DNA of 64,000 bases from Anabaena azotica FACHB-119 (GTDB taxonomy: Bacteria; Cyanobacteriota; Cyanobacteriia; Cyanobacteriales; Nostocaceae), in the NCBI RefSeq assembly GCF_014697625.1, contig NZ_JACJSG010000023.1, positions 1 through 64,000 on the forward strand, read 5' to 3'. A program made the translations under genes and the position numbers. Below the pieces are notes generated by a model. The model had not been told where the DNA came from and ran no database searches. It saw nothing but the letters and a program-made list of their open reading frames with translations. Numbering within the stretch: position 1 is the first letter of the stretch; each line of letters starts with the position of its first letter. Shown one piece after another: positions 26,576 through 34,710 of this stretch.

Positions 26576-27519
26576 ATCATTATAGAGCTTGTCTGTTTAA
26601 GATTCCATAGATAGAACAGGAAATTGTGGATTCTTAAACTAATAAGCTTTTAAATTGCTTATTTTTCTACAAAAAAAGCAATTTAGGGTTTGTAGTAAGG
26701 ACTTTAGTCCTGATTCTTCCAAATATAGTGCTTTCTACAAAACCTGAAAACTAAGTTGACAAAGCAATAGAGTGAAGTACAGAAAAAATGCGTTGCTTGT
26801 TGTACTTATGTCCAGTACATTCACTGTAAAGCGTGACAAATCTTATCACATCACTCTATCCTATTGTGTAAAAGTCCAGGCAATTCTAGAACCTGTTTTA
26901 AGAAACGAAACTAAGACAAAAATTCTCTCTGAAACTATATCTCTATCGTTGCTTCAGCTTTCTGTATTAACTAAGAACTGCTATATAGCTGACTTTTGAC
27001 ATTATGTGGAAAAGCTAACGCTCTTACCTAACCCCCCAGCCCCCTTCCCTACAAGGGAAGAGGGAGAAATCTAAACCTCTATCCTCATAGGAGAGAGGTA
27101 TGCAGAAAGGTCTTCCAGATACTGTGAAAATTCAGTACTATACAGCCATGTAATCCTTGGACAAATACACAAATATATCAACAGTATTGATTACGGCTAA
27201 TGTTGAAGGGTGTTAACAAAATTATTGATGTGTCTTTTATTAGAAAAAGGGGGAGAGGAGGTGACAATAACTCGCTCTAAGTAAGTGAGGTTTTGAGTGA
27301 GTTTGAGCGTTCTCCTCTATATTTCCCTATACGTGATTAACGTTAGAGATTTCAGAAAAGCAAGCACATCTGACAGCGCATTCTTTCTGATTCCCCAGCT
27401 TCTATTATAACCGGGTGTGGGGGTATAAGGGTATAGGGGTGTAGGGGATAATTATTTTTCGTTGAATTAAATCGTCAAGTTGTGAATAATAGCGTCTGGA
27501 AAAATGAACAGATACATCG

Positions 27520-27660
27520 TTTAACAGTGAACAGTAAACAGTTATCAGTTAAATTCTTGGGTAAACACCACACCAATTGGTGCAAGGCGTAGGTGGCGCT
27601 TCTTTATCCCCCACCATCCGCCGTCAGGACTGATAACTGATAACTGATAACTGATTTAAT
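27520..27660. repeat. Dispersed structured repeat, copy 2 of 3
   Basis: The same element as at 16156: AACAGTGAACAGTAAACAG at the left, the interior CACCAATTGGTGCAAGGCG and GGTGGCGCTTCTTTATCCC, and TAACTGA units at the right. It ends about 40 bases upstream of the hlyD start and so may lie in its leader. Confidence 0.8.
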
Positions 27661-27702
27661 AGCTTTTTCTCATGTCAAATTCATCTACAAAGGTGCAATA
27701 TT

Positions 27703-29523
27703 GTGAACACCTTACGCCGCCAAGAAAATGATTTTTGGCAACAATCAAACGAGTCAATTCCGCAGGAACTACCAACATTAGAAGCTAACGAATTTCTGCC
27801 CCATATTGGTAAATGGACTAGTATCGGTGGGGGAATTGTCTTAAGCATCTTTGTTGCAGGGGTGGCGCTTGCAGCTATCCTCAAGTACAACGTGACTGTA
27901 AAAGTGCCTGCAACTATTCGCCCGGTGGGAGAATTAAAGCTTGTACAGTCGCTGATTAGCGGCAAAATTATGAAGATTGATGTTGCAGAAAACCAAACGG
28001 TATTTGCAGGACAAGCGATCGCCTATATTGATAATTCCCGTCTACAAACTCAAAAAAGCCAGTTACAGAATGTCATTCAACAAAGTCAACTCCAACTGAG
28101 TAACATTGATACTCAGTTAAAAGAAATTAATACGCAAATTACAGCACAGACTAACTTAAATGACCGTACAGTAATAGCTGCACAAGCTGAACTGGGTGGT
28201 ACACAACGCAACTATGTAGACCAGCAAGTTAAAGCGGCGGCACAGATGACACAAGCACAATCAGCCTTGACTTTAGCCAGGATACAACAAGACCGTTTGC
28301 AACGAGAAAAGCTGTTAACCGCCACGGTAAGGGAAACAGAAGCCGCTTTAAACCTCGCCAGGGCGCAAAGCGATCGCCTACAACGAGAAAACCTCTTAAA
28401 AACCACCATCCAAGAAGCCGAAACTGCTTGGAAACTAGCAAAAGCACAACGCGATCGCCTGCAGCAAGACAATGTATTAAACGCTACCATCCAAGAAGCC
28501 CAAGCCGCCTTGACTTTAGCCCAAGTCCAACGCCAGAGACTACAGCCGATAGTAGCATCGGGGGCGATTTCGCGTAATTTCTTTGAAGAAAAAGAACAAG
28601 CAGTCATTTCCGCCCAAGCCAAACTAGCCCAAGCCAAAGCCAACGCTAAAAATCTGGTGGACGAGAAAGAACAAGCAGTCATTTCCGCCCAAGCCAAACT
28701 CGAACAAGCCAAAGCTAACGCCAAAAATCTTTTAGAAGAAAAAGACCAAGCTGTGATTTCCGCCCAAGCCAAACTCGAACAAGCCAAAGCTAACGCTAAA
28801 AATCTGGTTGAAGAGAAAGACCAAGCTGTGATCATCGCCCAAACGAATCTGGACAAGGCCAGGACAGCGACGAATCCCAGCGACGCTAGCGTGACTGTAG
28901 CATCCCAACGGATTAAACAAGAACAAGCAAGGGGTGAAGCCACCCTAGCAGCGTTGAAAAAAGAGAAAGAGACGTTGCTACAACAACGCCTAGAATTTCA
29001 AAAACAACTAGATAGAACTCGTAAAGACTTACAACAAAGCGAAAACGACCTAAATCAAAGCGTAATTCGTGCGCCTATTGCGGGGACATTGCTGCAATTA
29101 AACTTGCGTAACCCTGGACAAGTAGTGCAACCAAGTGAAGCGATCGCCCAGATTGCGCCTATCAACGCTCCCATCCAGATTAAAGCCAACGTATCAGCCC
29201 AAGATATCAGCAAAATCAAACCCGGTCAACAAGTCCAGATGCAGGTTTCAGCTTGTCCCTATCCAGATTACGGCACTCTCAAAGGCACAGTCACAACAAT
29301 AGCACCCGATGCCCTACCCATAGCTAGTAATAACCCTCAAACTACAGTAACTAAAGCTACAGCCTATCAAGTAATTGTCGAACCGCAAACCCCATACGTT
29401 GGTAGAGGAAATCACCAATGTCAACTCAAAGCCGGAATGGAAGGTAAAGCAGATATCATCTCCCGCCAAGAAACAGTTCTACGGTTCATCCTCAGAAAAG
29501 CCAGATTAATTGCAGATTTGTAA
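27703..29523 (+). CDS. HlyD-family membrane fusion protein of a peptide exporter
   Basis: A 606-residue periplasmic adaptor. A cytosolic N-terminus (about 38 residues) precedes one membrane helix (GGIVLSIFVAGVALAAI), a split lipoyl domain (SGKIMKIDVAENQTVFAGQA and VIRAPIAGTLLQL), and a very long coiled coil (residues about 105-455), longer than in most HlyD proteins. The coil contains near-identical 25-residue units (EEKEQAVISAQAKLAQAKAN type, 75-bp period, 28588-28860) and an earlier 29-residue pattern with LQRE/LQQD. Start is GTG at 27703 after AAAGGTG. The gene is followed by the C39 exporter and almost certainly works with it. Confidence 0.9.
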   Translation: MNTLRRQENDFWQQSNESIPQELPTLEANEFLPHIGKWTSIGGGIVLSIFVAGVALAAILKYNVTVKVPATIRPVGELKLVQSLISGKIMKIDVAENQTVFAGQAIAYIDNSRLQTQKSQLQNVIQQSQLQLSNIDTQLKEINTQITAQTNLNDRTVIAAQAELGGTQRNYVDQQVKAAAQMTQAQSALTLARIQQDRLQREKLLTATVRETEAALNLARAQSDRLQRENLLKTTIQEAETAWKLAKAQRDRLQQDNVLNATIQEAQAALTLAQVQRQRLQPIVASGAISRNFFEEKEQAVISAQAKLAQAKANAKNLVDEKEQAVISAQAKLEQAKANAKNLLEEKDQAVISAQAKLEQAKANAKNLVEEKDQAVIIAQTNLDKARTATNPSDASVTVASQRIKQEQARGEATLAALKKEKETLLQQRLEFQKQLDRTRKDLQQSENDLNQSVIRAPIAGTLLQLNLRNPGQVVQPSEAIAQIAPINAPIQIKANVSAQDISKIKPGQQVQMQVSACPYPDYGTLKGTVTTIAPDALPIASNNPQTTVTKATAYQVIVEPQTPYVGRGNHQCQLKAGMEGKADIISRQETVLRFILRKARLIADL

Positions 29524-29561
29524 TCTCATATCCGCTTAAACACTTATCATATTTTGGGGGT

Positions 29562-29618
29562 TGGTAATTGGTAATTGGTAATTGGTAATTGGTAATTGGT
29601 AATTGGTAATTGGTAATG
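29562..29618. repeat. STRR GGTAATT
   Basis: About eight GGTAATT heptamers lie between the adaptor and exporter genes. Confidence 0.9.
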
Positions 29619-29735
29619 GTAGAAAGCAATTACCTATTCGCTATTACCTATTACCGACCAAACCAACCATATCGTAAGTAATTAGCCGGACTTGATATAA
29701 GTTGACAGTTGTTCTCCCCACTCCCCAATATTCCT

Positions 29736-31904
29736 ATGTTTAACCTCTTCCAGCCACGAAAGAAATATTCCTGCATTTTACAGTTGAGTGAAGAAGATTG
29801 CGGAGCTGCTTGTCTAGTTTCTATTTCTAGACATTATGGATATTTCTTGAGTATGAATAAAAGTCGAGAAGCTGTAGGAACTGGACAATTAGGAACAACT
29901 TTATTAGGGCTAAAACGTGGATTTGAAAATTTAGGTTTTAATGCTAGAGCCGTTAAAGCTTCACCAGCAATTTTGGACAGAATTAAAGAAATTAAATTAC
30001 CCGCAATTATTCATTGGCGTGGCTACCATTGGGTGATTTTACACGATAAACGCGGCAAAAACTATGTTATCGCCGACCCAGCCGTAGGTATTCGTTATAT
30101 CGATAGAGAGGAGTTATCCAGGGCTTGGAATGGTGTTATGCTCCTGCTAGAGCCAGACCCGCACCGCTTTGGTCAACAGCCTCAAGAAGCACCCCAAGCG
30201 GGCTTTGTGCGCTTTCTCAAGCGCATTTTGCCTTATCGTGGGCTACTTGCTCAGGTTTTGATGGTCAATATAGTCTTGGGTGTCCTCGCTTTAGGTACTC
30301 CCGTCCTCATTCAACTATTAACAGATGATGTCTTGGTTCGTGGAGATACTCAATTACTTACTGTAGTCGTCACGGCTGTTGTAGTCATGACTTTATTTAG
30401 TAGCACTCTGCAAATTTTAGAATCTACAATGATTGCTCACTTTGGTCAACGACTGCAATTAGGCTTAGTTTTGGAATTTGGGCGTAAAATACTGCAATTA
30501 CCTTTAACTTATTACGAAGCTCGTCGCAGTGGAGAAATTACCAGCCGTCTGAGAGATATTAATGAAATTAATCAATTGGTATCGCAAATTGTGGTGCTTT
30601 TACCAAGCCAATTTTTTATCGCTATCATCTCTTTTTGCTTAATGCTGTTTTATAGTTGGCAATTAGCATTAACAGTAATTGTTATTGGCGCATTGATGAG
30701 TTTGTCTACCTTACCTTTTTTACCAGTTTTGCAACAGAAAACACGCAATATTTTAGTTTTGGGGGCGGAAAATCAAGGGGTTTTGGTAGAAACATTTAAA
30801 GGCGCTCAAGTATTAAAAACAACAAATGCGGTTCCTCAATTTTGGGATGAGCTGCAAAGCCGCTTTGGTCGTCTGGCTAATTTGACTTTTAGCACTATTC
30901 AAATTGGGATTATTAATAACAATATTGCTAGATTCTTATCTAGTATTGGCGGCGTAGTTTTATTAGGGTTTGGTAGTGTTTTGGTAATGCAAGGGAATTT
31001 AAGCATTGGTCAAATGTTGGCGATTAATACGCTACAAATTAATGTCCTAGCTTTAATTAATTCCCTAGTTGGGTTAGTCGATGATTATTTTCGCTCTCAA
31101 ACTGCTGTTTCTCGGCTTTTGGAAGTAATTGACGCAACTTCCGAAGTGGGTGATACAGCACAAAAACCGATCGCTCAAATATCGAGTGATGCAGATATTC
31201 GTTTTTCTCATGTCAATTTTCATCATCCTGGTAGAGTTGACTTATTAGAAGAATTTTCTCTCAAGCTACCTGGAGGAAAGACTATTGCTGTGATTGGTAA
31301 ATCAGGCTGTGGTAAAAGTTCCTTAGCAAAATTAATAGCAGGTTTATATCAACCAAATTCCGGGAATATTCGCATCGGTTTTTATAATATTCAAGACCTT
31401 GACCTGAATTGTTTACGCCAGCAAGTAGTTTATGTACCTCAAGAACCGCATTTTTGGAGTCGCTCAATTTTAGAAAACTTTCGTTTAGGAACGCCGCATA
31501 TTTCTTTTGAAGAAATTGTTAAAGCTTGTCATATTGCTGATGCTGATAGTTTTATCAGCCAACTACCTAATAACTATCAAACGGTGTTAGGTGAATTTGG
31601 CGCTAATCTCTCTGGGGGACAAAAACAAAGACTTGCGATCGCCAGAGGTATTCTTACCGATCCACCCGTACTAATTCTCGATGAAGCCACTGCTGGACTC
31701 GACCCAGTTAGCGAAGCACAAGTCTTAGACCGGCTTTTAGAATCACGCCAAGGTAAAACCACAATTCTCATAACTCACCGTCCTAGTGTGGTTAATCGCG
31801 CAGATTGGATAGTTTTTATCGAGCAAGGTAAAGTACAACTACAAGGTACTTTACAAGATTTTCTTTCACAACAAGGTGAGCATTTGCAGTTTTTATCAGT
31901 TTAA
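29736..31904 (+). CDS. C39-peptidase-containing ABC exporter (PCAT)
   Basis: A 722-residue protein. The N-terminal C39 peptidase (residues about 10-145) has Gln16 and catalytic Cys22 in LQLSEEDCGAACL, the His in GYHWVILHD and Asp in IADPA. A six-helix membrane domain follows (about 165-460), then an ATPase with Walker A IGKSGCGKSS, signature NLSGGQKQRLAIARG, Walker B VLILDEATAGLD and the H-loop ITHRPS. Such proteins cut the leader after Gly-Gly and export the core. I chose the ATG at 29736 over a TTG at 29709. The three double-glycine precursors downstream are the obvious substrates. Confidence 0.95.
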   Translation: MFNLFQPRKKYSCILQLSEEDCGAACLVSISRHYGYFLSMNKSREAVGTGQLGTTLLGLKRGFENLGFNARAVKASPAILDRIKEIKLPAIIHWRGYHWVILHDKRGKNYVIADPAVGIRYIDREELSRAWNGVMLLLEPDPHRFGQQPQEAPQAGFVRFLKRILPYRGLLAQVLMVNIVLGVLALGTPVLIQLLTDDVLVRGDTQLLTVVVTAVVVMTLFSSTLQILESTMIAHFGQRLQLGLVLEFGRKILQLPLTYYEARRSGEITSRLRDINEINQLVSQIVVLLPSQFFIAIISFCLMLFYSWQLALTVIVIGALMSLSTLPFLPVLQQKTRNILVLGAENQGVLVETFKGAQVLKTTNAVPQFWDELQSRFGRLANLTFSTIQIGIINNNIARFLSSIGGVVLLGFGSVLVMQGNLSIGQMLAINTLQINVLALINSLVGLVDDYFRSQTAVSRLLEVIDATSEVGDTAQKPIAQISSDADIRFSHVNFHHPGRVDLLEEFSLKLPGGKTIAVIGKSGCGKSSLAKLIAGLYQPNSGNIRIGFYNIQDLDLNCLRQQVVYVPQEPHFWSRSILENFRLGTPHISFEEIVKACHIADADSFISQLPNNYQTVLGEFGANLSGGQKQRLAIARGILTDPPVLILDEATAGLDPVSEAQVLDRLLESRQGKTTILITHRPSVVNRADWIVFIEQGKVQLQGTLQDFLSQQGEHLQFLSV

Positions 31905-31939
31905 TTTATATCAATAGCAAATTATTTCTACAACAATAG

Positions 31940-31972
31940 AACCCCGACCGTTCAAACAGTCGGGGTTTTACT
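31940..31972 (+). terminator. Terminator after the ABC exporter
   Basis: The stem AACCCCGAC/GTCGGGGTT is followed by TTTACTTT, 35 bases after the stop. It implies that the precursor genes downstream have their own promoters. Confidence 0.8.
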
Positions 31973-32456
31973 TTGTCAAGTTATATCCATCCGATTTGAT
32001 AGAAAAAGATTCATTTTTTGTAGCAGTAGTGACGCACAGATGTGCGCCCCTACTGATAATCGATATTTTGCATATATTTTTTGAAACGTTATCGTAATTC
32101 CGAGGGTTAAAGACCCCTACGTCTGTACGTAGCAAATTTTCAGTTGGGGTTTAAATCCCCAACTGTTCGCGTAGCGTGCCGTAGGCAAAATGTCTTTGAT
32201 GCGCGAATGCGTGAATTTTGAATTGTTAATAGTTATACAAGTTAAATTGTCAATAGCAAAATGAATTGATTCCTTAAACAAAATTATCATTTTAATTTTT
32301 AAAATAAAAATGTTTTACCTGGAATATTCATTCACCAAAAGAAATAAATCAAATGATATTTTTTCTGACTTTAGAATAGTTTAAATTGTTAGCAAATAGT
32401 TAATAATAAAAACATAGGTGATGACACACCTATATACGTAAGTGAGGTAAATAATT
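31973..32456. other. Gap upstream of the first precursor gene
   Basis: It holds dispersed pieces GACGCACAGATGTGCGCCCC (palindromic core, about 32031-32050) and TTCGCGTAGCGTGCCGTAGG (about 32166), then very AT-rich sequence likely to carry the promoter. The stem ATAGGTG/CACCTAT is at 32414-32433 just upstream of the start codon. Confidence 0.5.
32414..32456 (+). promoter_or_regulatory. 5' hairpin and RBS of precursor 1
   Basis: The stem ATAGGTG/CACCTAT with 6-base loop is followed by TATATA and CGTAAGTGAGG, then nine bases and the ATG. It is the same architecture as at 26461-26500. Confidence 0.55.
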
Positions 32457-32684
32457 ATGTCAACTCAATTGATCACATCTGATTTGCTCGAAGAATTATC
32501 CGCAGATCAACAAGAACTGCTTTCAGGTGGGCAGGGAAGAAGCAGCAGCCCTGGAAATGATACTGACACATCTGTTGATGATGGTGGTGAGGGAGAAGAT
32601 GTTGGTTTCTACACAGGAACCAAGCGTTTTAGAATCACTACCAGAAGCATTGTTACCATCAGAAGATTACCAACTGGTGGTTAA
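32457..32684 (+). CDS. Double-glycine leader peptide precursor 1
   Basis: A 75-residue peptide. The leader MSTQLITSDLLEELSADQQE ends at LLSGG (residues 1-25) and fits C39 cleavage. The core (50 residues) begins QGRSSSPGNDTDTS, is strongly acidic in its first half and basic in its second (GTKRFRITTRSIVTIRRLP), and ends TGG. It contains no Cys. The leader is closely related to those of the two later genes; the core is not related to either. Leader and position after the C39 exporter make it a secreted peptide. The activity is unknown. Confidence 0.82.
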   Translation: MSTQLITSDLLEELSADQQELLSGGQGRSSSPGNDTDTSVDDGGEGEDVGFYTGTKRFRITTRSIVTIRRLPTGG

Positions 32685-32779
32685 TTTGCAATTAACAGAG
32701 GAGACAAGGAGGTACTCTACTTACCCAAAATAATTTAGATTTGTGCAAGTTAGGGTAGTCTCTCATAGTCTTTTCAAGT

Positions 32780-32940
32780 TTTAACAGTGAACAGTGAACA
32801 GTAAACAATTATCAGTTAAATACGTTGGTGAAACACCACAGTAATTGGTGGAAGGCTTTGGGTGGCGCTTCTTTATCCCTCACCATACGCCCTGGTTGAC
32901 TGATAACTGATAACTGATAACTGATAACTGTTTTAAAACA
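32780..32940. repeat. Dispersed structured repeat, copy 3 of 3
   Basis: The same element as at 16156 and 27520, with ACGTTGGTGAAACACCACAG, AATTGGTGGAAGGC, GGTGGCGCTTCTTTATCCC and TAACTGA units at the right end. It lies between precursors 1 and 2. Confidence 0.8.
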
Positions 32941-33142
32941 GTTATTTAGGGCTAGAAAGGAAAGTGCTAACGACAGTATTTTCTTTTCTGCTCTTTCCTT
33001 CTTTAAATGTTAGCTGTTTGCTAATGCTGAAAGAAAATTTAACGGCATAACTTAAAAAGTTAGCCGTAATGTTTCATCCATCAAATTATTGTATTCCCCA
33101 CATGGAATTTCCAGCAATTCTATGTAGGAAACGGAGGTAGTT

Positions 33143-33328
33143 ATGTCAGCACAAATGATTGCATCTGACTTGCTCATGGATTTATCTATAGAAGAACAGC
33201 AGCTTTTATCTGGTGGTAGAAGACATGATGAAGACGATGATCATGATCGTGATGATCGTCACGACGATCATGACAGCGATCGCTGTCGTTGGAAAAAAGT
33301 ATGTCACTGGAAGAAAGTGTGTCACTAA
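33143..33328 (+). CDS. Double-glycine precursor 2, Asp/His-rich with Cys-Trp-Lys tail
   Basis: A 61-residue peptide. The leader MSAQMIASDLLMDLSIEEQQ ends at LLSGG (residues 1-25). The 36-residue core has an Asp/His-rich first part (RRHDEDDDHDRDDRHDDHDS) and a basic C-terminus with two copies of WKKVCH: RCRWKKVCHWKKVCH. The three Cys are evenly spaced by five residues. The acidic half could bind metal or mask the basic half. The DNA of the acidic part is itself nearly palindromic (about 33237-33272, then GACAGCGATCGCTGTC at 33270-33285). A good GGAGG site precedes the ATG at 33143. Confidence 0.82.
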   Translation: MSAQMIASDLLMDLSIEEQQLLSGGRRHDEDDDHDRDDRHDDHDSDRCRWKKVCHWKKVCH

Positions 33329-33539
33329 TCTAGCCAAGTTTACGCACTTTTATTTTGGTGTAGAGGCTTTACTGTTAGTGATGGGAAAAGACTTCTACAT
33401 CTGGCTCGAAATCTGATCTGCTTGAGTAAATTGGGTTAGTTTCCTGGCTTTGTTAAACCTTTTGATTAAAAGCATAGCAAGCATACAGGAAACTGCTAGT
33501 TCATCTTTGTTAATTACTGGGAAATGGAGGTCTACAATT

Positions 33540-33779
33540 ATGTTAGAACAACCAATCCAATCCGATGCTGAATTAGTTGCGGAATTATCCAAAGAAGAAC
33601 AAGAACTCCTAGCTGGAGGCTGGCACGGCAGTCACTGGGGACATGGCGGTCACTGGGGCCATGGCGGTCGCTGGGGCCATGGCGGTCACTGGGGCCATGG
33701 CGGTCGCTGGGGCCATGGCGGTCACTGGGGCCATGGCGGTCGCTGGGGCCGTGGCGGTCGCTGGGGCGGTTGGTGGTAA
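33540..33779 (+). CDS. Double-glycine precursor 3, Gly/His/Trp hexad-repeat core
   Basis: A 79-residue peptide. The leader (residues 1-27) contains AELVAELSKEEQELLAGG. The 52-residue core consists of 24 Gly, 11 His, 11 Trp, 5 Arg and 1 Ser only. After WHGS come seven hexads, HWGHGG, HWGHGG, RWGHGG, HWGHGG, RWGHGG, HWGHGG, RWGRGG, and the end RWGGWW. The hexads are an 18-bp tandem repeat from 33633, with His/Arg alternation giving a 36-bp higher-order unit. GGAGG precedes the ATG at 33540; an upstream in-frame start at 33450 has no such support. Function unknown; metal or membrane binding is inference. Confidence 0.85.
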   Translation: MLEQPIQSDAELVAELSKEEQELLAGGWHGSHWGHGGHWGHGGRWGHGGHWGHGGRWGHGGHWGHGGRWGRGGRWGGWW

Positions 33780-33795
33780 TTGTTTTAATAGAAAA

Positions 33796-34710
33796 CTACG
33801 CCTCTAATTTTGCCCTATCCATCACCATTAACCGCTCTCTAATCCAATCCTGTAAAAGGGGATTAACTAATTCAGGAGCTTCATCTTGGGGGCAATGCCC
33901 TACTCCTTCCAAGGGTATAAACTTGAGTACTTCAGGATAGTCACCTAACTTGCGTCCCAAGTCTATCGGTTCCCAAGGGTCTTTTGCACCCCAGATGATA
34001 ATCGCTGGACAAGGTAACAACGGTAACAGGTCTTCTGGGAGGGGGCCTGAAGAATAGGAAGTAAAAGCAAGGAACACAGCCACAGCACCAGGATCACTCG
34101 CTGGTGCTGTTAATATATCTACTAGCTCCTCAGTCACCGCTTCGCTATTAACATAAGCTTGTAGAAGAATCTTTCTCACTGTTTTTGGTTGAGCAACTTG
34201 CCGAAAAAAGAATTGACCAATTGGTTTGACAGATAGCACTCGTTGCAGTAGAGGCGCACCAAAGCGACGTGACCAAGGTAGAGTTTCCCGTTTGCGATCG
34301 TGCAGTAATCTCAGAGAACAGTTGAGTAAAGCAACACTTAAACCAATCTCTGGGTTACTAACTACTGCCTGCATCACTACAATACAACCAATAGAATTAC
34401 CTACTAAAAAAGCTGGCTCACCCACTACTTCCAGACAAAAATCGGCTAGTTGCTGTCCCCAAGTTTCTAATGTGTAGGCAATTTCCCCATCTGGTTGAGG
34501 TTTAGCTGAACCACCAAAACCAATTAAATCTATGGCATAAACACGACAATTTTGTGCTAATACAGGTATATTTTTTCTCCAATGAGACCAGGAAGCGCCA
34601 AAGCCATGTACTAGTACAACAGCCGGCCCCGCAGTTCCTTGAGTTTGATAGCAGATGGGGAAACCTCGCCAAATCCAGGTTTTTGTAGAAGTAGAGGTAC
34701 TCATGAGCAT
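33796..34710 (-). CDS. Alpha/beta-fold hydrolase
   Basis: A 304-residue cytosolic protein. The oxyanion region VVLVHGFGASWSHWRKNIPV, the nucleophile elbow AFLVGNSIGCIVVM (Ser in GNSIG), the Asp segment IIWGAKDPWEPIDLGRKLG and the His in GVGHCPQDEAPELVNPLL form a complete catalytic triad. It belongs to the cyanobacterial/plastid group of haloalkane-dehalogenase-like hydrolases; the substrate is unknown. It is convergent with the last precursor peptide gene, only 16 bases away, and is probably unrelated to it. ATG at 34710, or 34704. Confidence 0.9.
   Translation of the reverse strand: MLMSTSTSTKTWIWRGFPICYQTQGTAGPAVVLVHGFGASWSHWRKNIPVLAQNCRVYAIDLIGFGGSAKPQPDGEIAYTLETWGQQLADFCLEVVGEPAFLVGNSIGCIVVMQAVVSNPEIGLSVALLNCSLRLLHDRKRETLPWSRRFGAPLLQRVLSVKPIGQFFFRQVAQPKTVRKILLQAYVNSEAVTEELVDILTAPASDPGAVAVFLAFTSYSSGPLPEDLLPLLPCPAIIIWGAKDPWEPIDLGRKLGDYPEVLKFIPLEGVGHCPQDEAPELVNPLLQDWIRERLMVMDRAKLEA

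Larger units (their letters stand above)
26156..27702. other. 1.5-kb gap upstream of the peptide export genes
   Basis: No convincing gene. It holds a G/T-rich tract (26160-26215), a short ORF at 26501 with a leader-like 5' module, the palindrome at 26692-26711, an STRR-like CCCCAGCCCCCTTCCC element (about 27025-27100), a GGTATAGG-type run (27413-27445), and copy 2 of the structured repeat (27520-27660) just before hlyD. Confidence 0.6.

Noticed and set aside
26772..26999. 75-codon frame in the 1.5-kb gap
   Set aside because: Composition is not protein-like and there is no ribosome-binding site or neighbour support.
28212..28943. 243-codon frame antisense to hlyD
   Set aside because: A shadow of the repetitive, Ala/Gln-rich coiled coil; the sense strand is clearly the gene.
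33633..33776. Alternative reading of the hexad array as MAVTGA/MAVAGA repeats in another frame
   Set aside because: Only the frame with the double-glycine leader has a start, a ribosome-binding site and a proper stop.
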